Of a DNA stretch of 64,000 bases, positions 46,157 to 58,782 are shown one piece after another. Every line of letters begins with the position of its first letter. Within the stretch, counting starts at the first letter, position 1. Origin of the DNA: Cymodocea nodosa (Eukaryota > Streptophyta > Magnoliopsida > Alismatales > Cymodoceaceae); NCBI GenBank assembly GCA_036874045.1, contig CM072343.1:13970001-14034000 (forward strand), in the 5' to 3' direction. A model generated the notes under the pieces. That model saw nothing but the letters and a program-made list of their open reading frames with translations. It had not been told where the DNA came from and made no database searches. The position numbers and the translations under genes are program-made.

Positions 46157-47995
46157 TGTCCGTGTTTTCCCAACACTACACTAGAAAAACTTGGATTTGT
46201 TACTTCTATTTTTTACTTAGTTAATTTATCTTTATGCCTATTCTTTCTTTTAGAAGTAAACAAACAACCTTTAATACAATTTAGATATTAATTTCAATTT
46301 GTACTTTAACTGCAAGTGCACAATGTCTATTGTATCAGTGTGCAAGTACAGGTCGATCCCATAGGGAATTGCTGACGAATTTAAGAAATGTTTGATTGTG
46401 AACAATTCAAATTTATATTCAATAAGCACTTCGTTGAGTTACAGTTAACTCAACGGACTAAGTTCGTTGAGTTATGGCTAACTCAACGGACTATCCTCGT
46501 GGACTTAAGTTAACTCCACGAGCCTACCTCTTCTTTATAATATTGCTATTTACAAAGGAATTCGGCAAACCATTAGGCGATTCCACAGATTGTAAATAAC
46601 ATCAATGAAGCTTTTTAATGCTAGTTAACATTGGATTTATCATTATGCAATACTAACATTCAGATGATTCAAACAGTAACCATTAAAATCTTTAAGTTGT
46701 TTTGTACAAACCAATTTCAGTAAACTGTAAAATTAAAACTAACATAAAACAATCATAAAACTGATACAGATAACATTAATCATGATACAACACTCAAATA
46801 CAACATACAAACAAAGATAAATTGTTTTTGGTATTTTTGTTTTTATGTGATGGGCGAAAGGTGAAATGTAAAGTAATTTCACTTGATAGTAAATACTTTT
46901 GACACTACTTGCAATGTGATTACACCACTGAAAATTGAACCACTTACAATTCTATCTCCTCTCCCTATAGAATCGCGAGTCCAGAATTGCAAGATGATCT
47001 CCTCTTCAGCATACAGGCATCAACCCGAAGCCAAGGCTAAAAGCTTTACGATCTCCTAAAATATGAGTCGGCGCTTGGTGAAAATGTCTTCCCTTCCGGC
47101 GATGCGATCACTCTTCACAGTGGTTGTCAAGCACTGTGTTTGGCTCAGAATCGACCTGACATCAGACAAGTATCCTCACAGACCTCCGATGATTGGTGAT
47201 TATGGTGGTGATACGATGGTTGGTGTGATACTTCGGAGAATCGCCGATACTATCTGTAGAAAGCTCGGTGCTCCTCCTTTGTATACACTGGCCATCCATC
47301 GATCACCCTCTTTCTTTTTTTCTTCTTTTCTTTTATATTTCTTTAGTGGTAACTGCTTCTGCTTGAATGATCGGTTGGATTTCCTTCCTTCAGATCAACG
47401 GCGATGATTTCTTTCTCCCTATGCGATTGAATTCCTGCGTGATATGTGCGAACGTCGTTTTTCCTTCCAACTATCTATTCCTGCAACCACTATAGTGGCA
47501 TATTAGAAAATATATAGTCCGTGGAGTTACAGATAACTCAACGAACTTCCTTCATTGATTTAACTATAATACACGTGCAAAAATAACAACTTAAGTTTAT
47601 AACGCTAACCTAACGCGTTGCCTTAGTGTATTTTCATGTAACTCAACGCGTGCAGTTATACTAACTTAACGAGTTATAACGTAAGTAAATCTACCAACTC
47701 TCAACACGTGTCAGTAGCAGTTTAAACATAAAATAACATTTCAGAGAGTTACAGGTATAACTATCCGATGCTCGGATGCATTTTCGGATACTTAAGAATT
47801 TCACAACCTGCAATTTATCGACAGTTCATAAATGTACTAAATTAACATTAATTCCCTAAAATTAAGCAGATTCTTCAATTAAAGCATATAACAGTGCAAT
47901 TACAACATAATGGCTTAATTCTCATATGATAAGCTAAATATTATGCAATTAACCATCATTTAATCGTTAATAATATGCACTTTTCATTCTAAACA
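46157..47995 (-). repeat. Family Q 5' LTR of copy D (LTR-d)
   Basis: 1839 bp, near-identical to LTR-c. TATA-like box at 47330-47337; hairpin trio at about 46430-46521; G-box-like CACGTG sites at about 47572 and 47705. The outer end at 47995 is followed by CTCCA. Confidence 0.9.
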
Positions 47996-48109
47996 CTCCA
48001 CAAATTATATAACATTCAGTATAGTCCATTCATTTCACATTCAAAACACACATGAAAAGTATATCTGAAAATTTATATTCATTCATATGAATCAATTTAC
48101 ATTACAACT
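47996..48109 (-). mobile_element. Copy G, 114-bp middle piece
   Basis: Matches the spacer after the env-like gene in copy D (38340-38455, same orientation). It carries CTCCA at its left end (duplication of D) and CAACT at its right end (48105-48109, duplication of E). It proves that D and E inserted separately into one spacer of G. Confidence 0.88.
48105..48109. other. Target site duplication of copy E (left)
   Basis: CAACT directly before LTR-e; the same bases follow LTR-f at 61475-61479. The two G flanks also resume in register across the insertion. Confidence 0.9.
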
Positions 48110-48490
48110 TGTTTAGAATGAAAAGGTGCATATTATTAATGGTTAAATGATGGTTAATTGCATAATATTTAGCTTATCATATAAGAATTAAGTCATTATG
48201 TTATAATTGCACTATTATATGCTTTAATTAGAATTACTGCTTAATTTTGGGGAATTAATGTTAATTTAGTACATTTCTGAACTGTCGGTAAGTTGCAAGC
48301 TGTGAAATTCTTAAGTATCCGAATTTTCTGATATTTTGGACAGTTATGTTTAATATATTGAACATATTTCAGATAGTTATGTTTAACAGACCGAACATGT
48401 CGGATAGTTATGTTTAAATTACCGAACAATTTTGTTTTGAAAGAATATTTTATTATTTCCTGAAGTACACGTGTCAAAACCATAATGCAT

Positions 48491-48900
48491 GACTTAAGTG
48501 AACTTTCGGTGAGTTATCTCTAACTATCCGAAATTGCACCTGGGCATCGAATAGTTATATGTGTAACCCTCCGAAATCTCTTTTTATTTATAAAATAGCT
48601 GTGGACACGTGTCATGTTCTGGTAAAGTGACTTAAGTGGACTTTCGGTGAGTTAACTATAACTATCTGTAATGCATCTCAGAATCAGATTGTTAGACCTG
48701 TAACTCTCCGAAATGTGTATTTTATTATTAAACTGCTGCTGACACGTGTCGAGATTTGGTAGATTTACTTAAGTTATATATTAGTGAGTTATCTGTAACT
48801 ATCCGAAATGCATCTAAGCATCGGATAGTTAAGTTTGTAAGTATCCGAAATGCACCTGAGCATCGAATAGTTAAATTTATGCACGTGTTTTATAGTTAAA
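48491..48900 (+). repeat. 137-bp tandem repeats in U3 of LTR-e
   Basis: Units start with GACTTAAG-like sequence at 48491, 48629 and about 48765 (period 137-138). Each has a CGGTGAGTTA...TAACTATCCGA-type hairpin, an ACTCTCCGAAAT stretch and a CACGTGTC G-box. The third unit is incomplete. Confidence 0.75.
48604..48613. promoter_or_regulatory. G-box/ABRE-like palindrome in LTR-e
   Basis: GACACGTGTC, repeated at 48741-48750 and in LTR-b at 25422-25431. Plant bZIP and bHLH factors are known to bind ACGT-core G-boxes, many of them in abscisic acid or light responses. Use by this element is inferred. Confidence 0.5.
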
Positions 48901-49104
48901 TCAACGAAGAAAGTCCGTTAAGTTATCTATAACTCTACAGACTATTTATTTTCTAATATGCCACTGTAGCGGTTGCAGAAACAGGATAGTTGGAAGAAAA
49001 ACCACGATTGCATGTATTGCGTAGGGAGAAGAAATCATCACCGTTGATATGAATGAAGGAAATCCAACCGACCATTCAAGTAGAAGCAATTACTACTGAA
49101 GAAA

Positions 49105-49112
49105 TATAAAAG
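49105..49112 (+). promoter_or_regulatory. TATA-like box of LTR-e
   Basis: TATAAAAG in GAAATATAAAAGAAAAG, conserved in all Q LTRs, including 60222-60229 in LTR-f. Likely core promoter. Confidence 0.6.
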
Positions 49113-50383
49113 AAAAGAAGAAAAAGAAGAAAAGGGTGTGTGGGTGATCGATGGACGGTTAGTGTGTACAAAGGAGGAGCACCGAGCTTTCTACAGGTAG
49201 TATCGGCAATTCTCCAAAGTGCCATACCAACCATCGTTACCACCACCATATCCACCATAATCACCAACCATCGGAGGTCTGTGAGAATACTTTCTTGATG
49301 TCGGGTCGATTCTGAGCAAAACACGGTGCTTGACAACCACTGTGAGGAGTGATCACATCGCGGGAAGGGAAGCCATTTTCACCAAGCACCAACTCATATT
49401 TCAGGAGATCGTAAAGCTTCTAGCCTTGACTTCAGGTTGATGCCTGTATGCTGAAGAGGAGATTATCTTGCAATTTTGGACTTGCAATTCTATAGGGAGA
49501 GGAGACAGGATTGTAAGTGGTTTAATTTTCAGTGGTGTAATCGCGTCGTATGTAGTGACAGAAGTATTTAATGTCGATTGAGAATAAAACAGTGGTTTAA
49601 TTTACTTTGCATTTCACCTTTCGCCCATTTCCATGTTCATATTAAAACAAAAATACCAAAAACAACTTATCTGCTATTGTATGTTGTGTTTGAGTGTTGT
49701 ATTGTTTGTGTTGTATCATGAATAATGCTATCTTTGTCAGTGTTGTGATTGTTTTATGTTTGTTTTAGTTTTACAGTTTACTGAAATTGGTTCATTCAAA
49801 AGACTTAAAGATTTTAATGGTTACTGTTTGAATTATCTGAATGTTAGTATTGCTTAATGATAAATCCAATGTTTACTAACATTAAAGAGCTTAATTGATG
49901 CTATTTACAATCTGTGGAACCGCCCAATGGTTGGCCGAATTCCTCTATAAATAGTAGTACTAAAAAGAAAAGACAGGCTCATGGAGTTAACTTAAGTCCA
50001 TGAGGTTAGTCCATTGAGTTAGCCATAACTCAACGAACTTTGTCTATTGAGTTAATTGTAATTCAACGGAGAGCTTATTGAATATATAAATTTGATTGTT
50101 AACAAACGAACAGTTCTAAACTCTTAAGCAATTCCCTATGGGATCAACCTGTACTTGCACATTGATACAATAGACTCTGTGCACTTGTAGTTAAAGTACA
50201 AATTGGAATTAATATCTAAATTGTATCAAAGGTTGTTTATTTACTTCTAAAACAAAAAGAATAGGCATAAAGATAAATTAACTAAGTAAAAACAGAAGTA
50301 ACAAATCCAAGTTTTTCTGATACGTTATTGGAGATCTAATCAAATATTTTGGTGTCATGTTGGGAAAACACAAACAAGTTTTA

Positions 50384-50400
50384 TGGCATCGTTGTTGTGG
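50384..50400 (+). promoter_or_regulatory. tRNA-Asp primer binding site, copy E (worn)
   Basis: TGGCATCGTTGTTGTGG, 12 of 17 bases of the primer-site consensus; the differences are mainly C-to-T and G-to-A, typical of decay of methylated sites. Confidence 0.72.
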
Positions 50401-50486
50401 AATTGAATTGATTACAATTGAATTGAATTAATATAAGCAACTGTTAATAGCCAGAGTGTTGTGTGTTTTCTTCTGTAATTGAGAAT

Positions 50487-51416
50487 ATGGCATATGCTTA
50501 TGCTCAAAGATTTCTGAAACTTGTAATTGGCATATGTGAATTATGTAATTCTGAAGGACATGACATTTCTAACTGTTTGAAATTGAGATGTTTACAGATG
50601 GTTAGATCCCATGAACAACAAATGAATTATCCTTAGTATAATAGAGCCGACTATGAGAATCCTATAGTTTACCCAACTGATGGTCAGTATAGAATGTGTA
50701 ATATGTTGAGAGACACTGAAGTTTGGGATAGGTATGACAGACTGGAGCGTAGTATAGAGCAAAACTTAGACAAACTAGAATACTTTATGTGTCAGCAACA
50801 AGAAGTCAACCAATTAAACTAGAAGGAAGCATATTCAGAACCTAAAAAGGATATAATTTACGAAATTGAAAAAACCATAATGAAAATTGATCAAAAATTG
50901 AATGTAATGAGATTACATGATCTGGAAAGAAAACTAAAAGCATTAGACGAATATACAACGAAAATACAATTTATGCCGTAGGACAATGAAAATTATAATG
51001 TTATAAACCTACATAATTTGCAAAATATACAGTAAACAAAAAATATTAATGCAAGAGAATTTAAAGAATGCACTTTAAAACTAAAAACAATTGAAGATCA
51101 TAATCACGAAAATGATATACAAAAACATCATGAGAGTAATGAAAATTTGAAAGATGTATGTGTAACATTAAGATCTAGAACTGATATACCACCAAGAACT
51201 CAAAATGAAAATAATATGAAGGTGGATAAGAGTAAAAATCAAAATGATAATGAAAATGTAATAGCTGAAAATCTAGAAATCATTGAAGAACAATCTGAAT
51301 CTGCTAATGAAGCTAAAAATGATCAAACAAATCAAATGAAAGAAAAAGAATCTTTTAAATCACAATCTTTAGCACCCTATCTTGAAAGATTACAACAAAC
51401 AATACCTGAAAAATAA
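50487..51416 (+). pseudogene. Zinc-knuckle ORF and linker relic of copy E
   Basis: Starts MAYAYAQRFLKLVIGI at 50487. The zinc knuckle CELCNSEGHDISNC lies at 50535-50576, followed by the coiled linker and the acidic stretch up to LAPYLERLQQTIPEK. No capsid precedes it, as in copies A and D. Broken in a few places. Confidence 0.75.
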
Positions 51417-51461
51417 GAAAAAATCAGAGAAATTTTTGAAAAAGTACAAGTTAACATTCCT

Positions 51462-52103
51462 TTGTTAGATCTATTGCAGAAAATGCCACCTTGTGCTAAA
51501 TTTCTAAAGGATTGGTGTACTAAGAAAAGAGAGCGAAAAGTTCTTAGAAATGTCTTTTTAGCTGAGCAAAGTAGTTCCCTATTTTTGCCACAAATTCCTA
51601 AAAAGTTATTTGATCCTGGAATCACTGTTATATCATGCACCATAAGAAATTCCATTCTAGGAAGAACCTTAATAGACTTAGGTGCAGGTATAAATGTTAT
51701 GCCAAGTGATATATTTCCATCCTTAGGATTAGAAGGCTTAACTCCTACTAGTACGATTATTCAATTAGCTGATAGAAGTATAAGATACCCTAGAGGAAAA
51801 ATAGAGGATGTTTTAATTAAAATCAAAAACTTTATATATCCTATTGATATTGTAATTTTGGATTCCCAACAAATTAAGCATAGAAATAGTGATACATCTT
51901 TAATTTTGGGAAGGCCATTTTTAGCAACATCAAGGGCTGTTATAAATTGTAAAATTGGAGTAATGAAGTTAGCATATGGTAATGAGGATACTCAATTAAA
52001 TATTTTCAAACCAGAAAGGTTTGAGGAATCAGAAATGTCCTTACATACCATAGATTTTTTAGAGGATGAAGGAGATATGTTAGAAGATGTGATTCAAGAA
52101 TAA
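51462..52103 (+). pseudogene. Protease relic of copy E
   Basis: MLDLLQKMPPCAKFLKDW lead-in, then LIDLGAGINVMPSDIF, YPRGKIEDVLIKIKNFIYPI and SLILGRPFLATSRAVINC. Same layout as D; one block of open frame inside a broken fossil. Confidence 0.85.
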
Positions 52104-53800
52104 TTAAATAGGCAAATCAATTCTGAAACTTTAGAGGAAAGTGAAAGCATAAATATAGAAGGAGATCAGGAAGAAATTAATTTAGAAAATGATGATGTTC
52201 AATTAGGAGCTCTTACTTCTAATGGGCAACATTTAGAGTTAAAACCTTTACCTCCTGAATTAACCTATATATTTCTGCAAAAGAAATGAACCTGTCCAAT
52301 CATTATTGCTTCAGATTTAAAAGAGGATCAAATAGCTAAATTAAAAGATGTAGTAAAAAGTTATAAAGAAGCAATAGGATGGACTATGACTGATATAAAA
52401 GGGTTAAGTTCAACTTTATGCTGTCACCACATATATTTAGAAGAAAATGCTAAACCTGTTAGAATTCCTGAGAGGAGATTAAATCCAAATATTAAAGAAG
52501 TAGTCAGGAAGGAAATAGTGAAATGGTTAGATAATGACATAATTTATCCGATTTCTAATAGCTCGTGGGTTAGTCCAAACCATGTAGTTCCCAAGAAATC
52601 AGGATTAACAATTATTAGGAATGAAAGTCAAGACTTGATACCTACTAGAATTCAATCAGGTTGGAGAGTATGTATAGACTATAGAAAGCTGAATATTGTA
52701 ACTAGGAAAGATCATTTTCCCTTACCTTTTATAGATCAAATGCTGGAAAGATTAGTAGGGCAAGAATATTTTCATTTCCTAGATGGGTATTCAGGTTATA
52801 ATCAAATTCCAGTAGCATTAGAGGATCAAGAGAAAACAACTTTCACCTGTCCTAATGGAACTTATGCTTTTAAGAGAATTCCATTCGGATTATGCAATGC
52901 ACCAGCTACCTTTCAAAGGTGCATGTAGGGCATATTTACTGGAATGACTGAAGATTTTTTAGAAATATTTATGGATGATTTTACTGTATATGGCAACTCA
53001 TATGAAGTTTGTTTAAGCAATTTAGACCTAATATTAAAACGTTTTGTGGAAAAAAATCTGGTTTTAAATTGGGAGAAATGTCACTCCATGGTTAAACAAG
53101 GAATAGTCTTAGGGCATGTTGTTTCTAAGAAAAGGTTGGAAGTAGATAAAGCTAAAATAGAAGTAATTTCTAATCTACCAGAACCTAAATCAGTAAAAGA
53201 TATTCGATCATTTCTAGGACATGCTGGTTTTTATCGAAGATTTATTAAAGACTTTAGCAAGATAGCTATACCTTTAACTAATCTATTAAAAGATGTTCCA
53301 TTTAACTTTGATAAAAATTGCAAGGAAGCATTTTTCAAACTTAAGACTAGCTTAATTTCAACTCCTATAATTCAAGCACCTGATTGGAACCATCCATTTG
53401 AATTAATGTGCGATGCATCTGATTTTGCTGTAGGAGCAATGTTGGGACAGAAGATAGAAAAATCTCCTAGAGTGATTCATTATACAAGCAAAACCTTAAA
53501 TGATGCTCAAGTTAATTACACAACTACTGAAAAAGAACTATTAGTTGTTGTGTTTACCTTAGAAAAGTTTAGATTATGTCTGATTGGAGCTAAAGTGATA
53601 CTATACACGAATCATTCAGCTTTAAAACATCTAATAAAGAAAAAAGAGACTAAACCTAGATTGATCCGATAGATATTATTATTACAAGAATTTGATCTAG
53701 AAATTAAAGATAAAAAAGGTTGTGAGAATGTAGTAGCAGATCATTTATCAAGATTACAAATAGAAAAATCAAATATTGAAATTAAGGATAATTTTCCTGA
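52104..53800 (+). pseudogene. RT / RNase H relic of copy E
   Basis: WRVCIDYRKLNIVTRKDHFP, FLDGYSGYNQIPVALEDQEK, palm motif FMDDFTVYG (about 52970), tether GHAGFYRRFIKDFSKIA, RNase H blocks [30 protein letters not shown] and [15 protein letters not shown]. Broken in several places. Confidence 0.87.
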
Positions 53801-55140
53801 TGAACAATTAATGACCATCAACACAATGCCTTGGTATGTAGACATAGTTAATTACTTAGTAACTGGTTTAACACCTAAGGATTGGAATAGACAGGATAAA
53901 AATTTGTTTTTCTCGAGAGTAAAATATTACTATTGGGAAGACCCATACTTATTTAAGAAATGTCCTGATCTGGTTTTAAGGAGGTGTGTTCCAGAAATTG
54001 AATATCCGAGCATATTGTCTTTCTGTCATGACCAAGCTTGTGGAGGGCATTTTGGTTCAGGGAAAACTACTACAAAAATTCTGCAATGTGGATTTTATTG
54101 GCCAACACTATTCAAAGATGCTCATAAATATTGCTTAATTTGTTTAAGATGTCAACAAATAGGAAGAATATCAAAGAGGAATATGATGCCTCTTAATCCT
54201 ATTGTTGAGGTTGAAATCTTTGATGTGTGAGGAATAGATTTTATTGGTCCATTTCCTATGCCTATCAATTTAATTACATATTGTTAGGGGTGAATTATGT
54301 ATCTAAATGGATAAAAGCTATTCCTACAAAAACTAATGACAACAAAGTGGTAATACAATTTATATGAACAAATATATTTGCCAGATTTGGAATACCTAAA
54401 GCTATTATCAGTGATAGAGGAACTCATTTCTGTAATAGAAGTTTTGAAGCCTTAATGAAGAAATATGGAGTAAACCACAAAATTGCAACATCATATCATC
54501 CACAAACAAGTGGACAAGTATAAAGTGCTAGAAAACAAATTAAGTTAATCTTAGAAAAAGTAGTAAATCCTACTAGAACAGATTGGGCTAATAGATTGAT
54601 AGATGCACTTTGGGCTTATAGAACTACTTATAAAATAAGCTTAGGTATGTCACCTTTTAGGCTAGTATATGGAAAAAGTTGTCATTTACCTGTTGAAATA
54701 GAACATAAAGCTTATTGGGCATTAAAAACTCTGAACACTAATTTAAATCAAGCTACTGAAAATAGAAAAATGCAACTAATTGAATTAGATGAATTTAGAA
54801 ATGAAGCTTATTCGAAGACTGTAAGAGAAAAAGAGAAGATGAAATTCTGGCATGATAGAAAAATTATTCCAAAAAGCTTTGAAATAGGATAAGAAGTATA
54901 TCTTTACATGGCTAAACTCCATAACCATCCAGGAAAATTAAGATCTAGATGGGTAGGACCTTACATAGTTCGAAATATTTATCCATATGGAGCTATTGAA
55001 ATTGAAAATCCTAAAAATCAGAATATATTTAAAGTAAATGGACAAAGACTTAACCTATTCTGAAAACACCAAAAAGCTCCTTTGGAATTATAGAAGAAGT
55101 CAGAGTAGAGGACTACTCGAGCTTTACTTAGTAAGAAATC
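53801..55140 (+). pseudogene. Integrase relic of copy E
   Basis: Zinc-binding region (HDQACGGHFGSGKTTTKILQ and CLICLRCQQIG), catalytic-core remnants, then [21 protein letters not shown] and [20 protein letters not shown]. More worn than in copy D, with several breaks. Confidence 0.83.
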
Positions 55141-55642
55141 AGTTTTTATGTTTATATATAAAAAAAATATATATTTATAAAATATAAAAATCATTGCGGT
55201 TCAACCAACTGGATCCATCGATATGATCGGAACATAAAAAATATGTATATTAATTTTCAGGAAAAAAATTAGGTCTGACCGAAACATAGTATCGGTTAAA
55301 CCGGTAAAAAAACAGAAAAACTATTATCTATAGTATTTTTATTATTATATCTGTTTGTATGGGAAGTCCGTTGAGTTACGCTTAACTCAATGAGCTTACT
55401 CTGTTGAGTCTTGAGTTAGTCAACGAGCTTATTCCGTTGAGTTAACTGTAACTCAATGGAGTATTGTAGCTAAGACCGCGGATAAGATAGTAATAGTTGG
55501 TTCGGGAAATGACCCGATTACCCGCCTAAACTTAGGGCTTATTTATCTTAAACCTAGGGTTTTGGGGGCATTATCCGGCAAATCATTTAGAATCTAGAAT
55601 AGTAGAAATCAGAGCGATTCCGTGCTGTTATGTAACTCCACG
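55141..55642 (+). promoter_or_regulatory. Spacer between integrase and env-like, copy E
   Basis: One ACCGAAACATAGTATCGGT hairpin unit at about 55278-55297; GTTGAGTTA/TAACTCAA hairpins at 55368-55460; TTATTTATC and AAACCTAGGGTTTT (telo-box-like) at about 55540-55565. Same arrangement as 40743-41383 in D. Confidence 0.45.
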
Positions 55643-57856
55643 ATGAGGAAGATGATACCTGAATTCTGGGAAGAGGCTGTTGACACCGCACAGTTTCTAA
55701 AGGAATCTGAAGAATGGCACACGCAGCAAAAGATCCAGAATACAACAAAAGAGAAAGAGCTACAAAAGGTAGAATCAGAACTCTTTAACTTGAGGAAAGT
55801 TTTAGTTGAGTTAGAAATACAAATACCATAGATAATGGAGACACGATTTAGAGTGGCAATTGAAATTGCAGTTAGCAAAGAAAGAAAAATCCGGCCAAAC
55901 AATGAAGTAGCCCTAGAGCTAATTCAACGTAAAGCCAGATTGTGGTTTAAGAAACGCATTGCTGGTCGAGGAAGCTAGGCAATATGGGAGCAGCAACGAG
56001 CAAGAGAATAGGAAGAATCGACTGCTGAAAGACTTGTTCCTGAGGAACAGCAACCAGGACCTCCAATTCAGCCAATAGAGCCATTGCCACGATTAGCATT
56101 TGTTTGGCCGAGAACTGATGAAGAAGAGAAAGAATTTACTAGCTTGGTTAAAACAGCAAGAGACCAAGGTGATACTAAAGAAATAGCTATAGCTAAGGCA
56201 CATATTTTATATGATGCCATTAAGAGAAGAAGGGCCGAAGAAAAGTTGAGGGCCTAGTATAGAATAAAGGTTAAGCATCATCAGGCAACAACTAAATCAA
56301 GTGCTGCAAGAGAAGTTGAGGCTGGTCCTTCGAGACCAGTAATTATAGAGAAAGTTAAATAGGAAGAGCTAGTACTTGTGGCTCAAAGGCCTGCAGAGCT
56401 TACTTTTGTAGATTTAATTTTAGAAGAAGAAGAGGAAGAACAGGCACAATTAATCAAAAAAAAGAAAGGAAAAGAAAAAATGCCTGAAATTGACGAAATT
56501 AAATCTGAAGTACCAATTTTCACAGGGCCTATGGAGCAAATTTTTATAAACCTGCTATCTGATTCTGAGGAGGAGCAGGAGCCACAGCAGCATGAGCAAA
56601 GACAAGAAGAAAATCAGGCTGAAATTAATCTATAGCCTGTACAAGAAGAAAGAACAGAAATTAGGGCTGAAACTGATTTGCCTGTGACTCCATCCCAATC
56701 TGTTATAGAATCAAAAAGAACAGTAACAGAGTAGATTGGTAGTCAGGAGGAAGAAGAAAGAGCAGAAAATGAAGAAGCTGAAAGAAGCCATTTGGACAAA
56801 AATAACTTTACAGATTCCATTGAAGAGCAAGAAACTCTTCAGCAATTTATGAAAAGAATTCAAGACAGAGTGGAGAGTTCTGTCGGCTCACCACCATAGA
56901 CAAAAACAGAAACAAAAATTCAAGAATCTGTAGAAAATGTTCAAATGCAGCCTATAGAAGAGGAATATCAAGAACAAACCCGTCTAGAATAGTAAAGTCA
57001 CATTCCTGACCCGACTGAAACAACAGTTCTGAATGAAGTACATTTTTGGAGTCAGGAAGCTTATATCAAATACCAAGAGATTAGGGGTTACGATATTATT
57101 CACAGTAGACTAGTAAATTGGGATGAAATGCAAGAAATCAAAGATTTATTTGAATTCTAAGGTCTACTGCAGTTCATTTCTCAAGAAAGAGGGCATGCAA
57201 TATATGAGAATTTAGTGTCCTGTTTCTATGCAAATTTAAGAGAAGGAGAAGGTGGATTAATTTCCAACGTGGAGGAAGGTGATGTACAGATAACACCAAA
57301 GCTTCTCCACAACATTTTTGGATTGAAGAATGAAGGACTAAAAATTTTGGAAGACACAACTACTGTTGAATGGACTGAACAGGAAATCAAGGATTGTTTA
57401 GCTATCAATCCTGATGTGCCTTTATTAAACAGATTGAAGCATTTAAATGGTAGAGCACACATGGTAGCTAACATTCTGATTAAAAATGTCTATCAACGAC
57501 AATGCCATGACATAGAATTAAGTCAATTTGTCAAATGGGCCACATATGCTGTTGTAAATAAGATTCAAATAAATTGGTCTGTAGTTTTTATCTCCAAGCT
57601 GAAAGAAGTAAAGAAAAAATTGTTTCATGGAGATTTGATTCCATTACTGATGGTGGATTGTATTGATTTCACGAAATGGACATCAAAAAGGATTAGATCA
57701 AGAACCATTTCAGTGAAAGAATACAGAAATTTTGTAGCTGTAGAGATAACTATACTTTATGGAGGCATTACAGGAGCTGTAGAGAGGATTAATCAATTAG
57801 AGCTTCAATTAGAAAAACTCCAAAAGGAAGTAGATGAACTTAGGAATAGAGATTAA
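55643..57856 (+). pseudogene. Env-like gene (env-A) relic of copy E
   Basis: Starts MRKMIPEFWEEAVDTAQFLK. In order: N-terminal helices, acidic middle (LILEEEEEEQAQLIKKKKGK), then the globular C-terminal domain with SCFYANLREGEGGLISNVEE, LLHNIFGLKNEGLKILE, NVYQRQCHDIELSQFV, NKIQINWSVVFISKLK and LFHGDLIPLLMVDCIDF, and a final coiled coil (INQLELQLEKLQKEVDELRN). The C-terminal domain is a continuous open stretch; the N-terminal half is more broken. No membrane segment seen. Confidence 0.77.
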
Positions 57857-58782
57857 ATTGTATTGTTCGTCTAGTTGTATAAAATTGTATGAAATTGTAT
57901 GATGTATTTGTACTGTAAATTGATTCATATTAATGAATATAAATTTTTCAAATGCAATTTTCATACATGTTTTGGATGTGAAAATGAATGGAATTTATTG
58001 AATATTATGTAATTTGTGGAAGATTATGAATGAATGTTTAACAGATTTACAATTTGCTGAATGACAAGATAAATGCTTAAAAATTTCTACATGTTGCAAG
58101 GTAAAATGTAAATTCTAAATAACATAAAATGACCTACAAGTTAAATCTTTATATAATGTTCAGATTTAAATGAATTTTGATTAGAATGATGCATTAATGA
58201 CATAGATTTAACTTTATTTCAGTTAGTAGAATGAAAAAGAAAAAAAGCAGAGAGAAATTTACGAGAGTAAACTTAGAGGTTGCTAAGTGTTAACTCAACG
58301 AAGTAAGTTCGTTGAGTTAACCATAACTCCACGAGGTCAGTAATATAATATAAGGTCACTCCGTTGAGTTATCTATAACTCAACGAAGTTAGTCCATGGA
58401 GTTAGCAACAGTAACCAACTGTGCTCCATTGAGTTATCTGTAACTCAACAAGGTTAGTTCATGGATTGAGCAGAACGATTATTCTTTTAACCACGAACGA
58501 AACTTCGTCAGCTTAGCGGTTACTAAAATTTGAAATTAATAGTGGTACACGTACCCATAAAAATAGGAACCACGATGCACGTTGCAAGACACGTTCTTGA
58601 AATGAGATTTATTCACTTTATGGATGTACATTATACATATAAAATAGAATATTATTTACGAGTTACCAGTACTTTTAAAAGAAAGGAGAATGTGTTGGAG
58701 AAACTAGAAGGAGAAGCAGCAGATTCAACTTCATCCAACAACAAATATTTACTGAATAGAAAGCTTCAGACTGAATCAACAA
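57857..58782 (+). promoter_or_regulatory. Spacer and spliced-looking leader upstream of F-box, copy E
   Basis: Hairpin cluster at about 58285-58470, TATA-like TATACATATAAAATAG near 58631-58646, then the leader conserved with D and G. At 58773/58774 the leader ...AAGCTTCAGACTG runs straight into AATCAACAAATGG, where D and G have 1.5 kb with GT...AG ends. The ORF 58530-58832 spans this join and is not supported as a gene. Confidence 0.6.

Larger units (their letters stand above)
31252..47995 (-). mobile_element. Family Q LTR retroelement, copy D (both ends present, 16.7 kb)
   Basis: Fossil with both LTRs (5' LTR 46157-47995, 3' LTR 31252-33105), a CTCCA target duplication, tRNA-Asp primer site and polypurine tract. 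Internal order on the minus strand: zinc-knuckle ORF, protease-RT-RNase H, integrase, env-like, gag capsid, F-box, 3' spacer. It is the most complete copy, with only a handful of breaks overall. The two LTRs differ by about 3-7% in stretches compared by eye, mostly C/T changes, which would mean a few million years at commonly used plant rates. Inserted in copy G. Confidence 0.93.
48110..50376 (+). repeat. Family Q 5' LTR of copy E (LTR-e)
   Basis: 2267 bp, TGTTTAGAATGAAAAGG...GGGAAAACACAAACA. It has an expanded U3 with tandem units (48491-48900), two perfect GACACGTGTC palindromes (48604-48613 and 48741-48750), a TATA-like box (49105-49112) and the hairpin trio at about 49975-50065. Confidence 0.9.

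Noticed and set aside
47063-47407. 114-codon ORF in LTR-d (also 24805-24996, 49076-49336, 60308-60514)
   Set aside because: All are the same LTR segment near the TATA box read in either orientation; the frame is not kept between copies.
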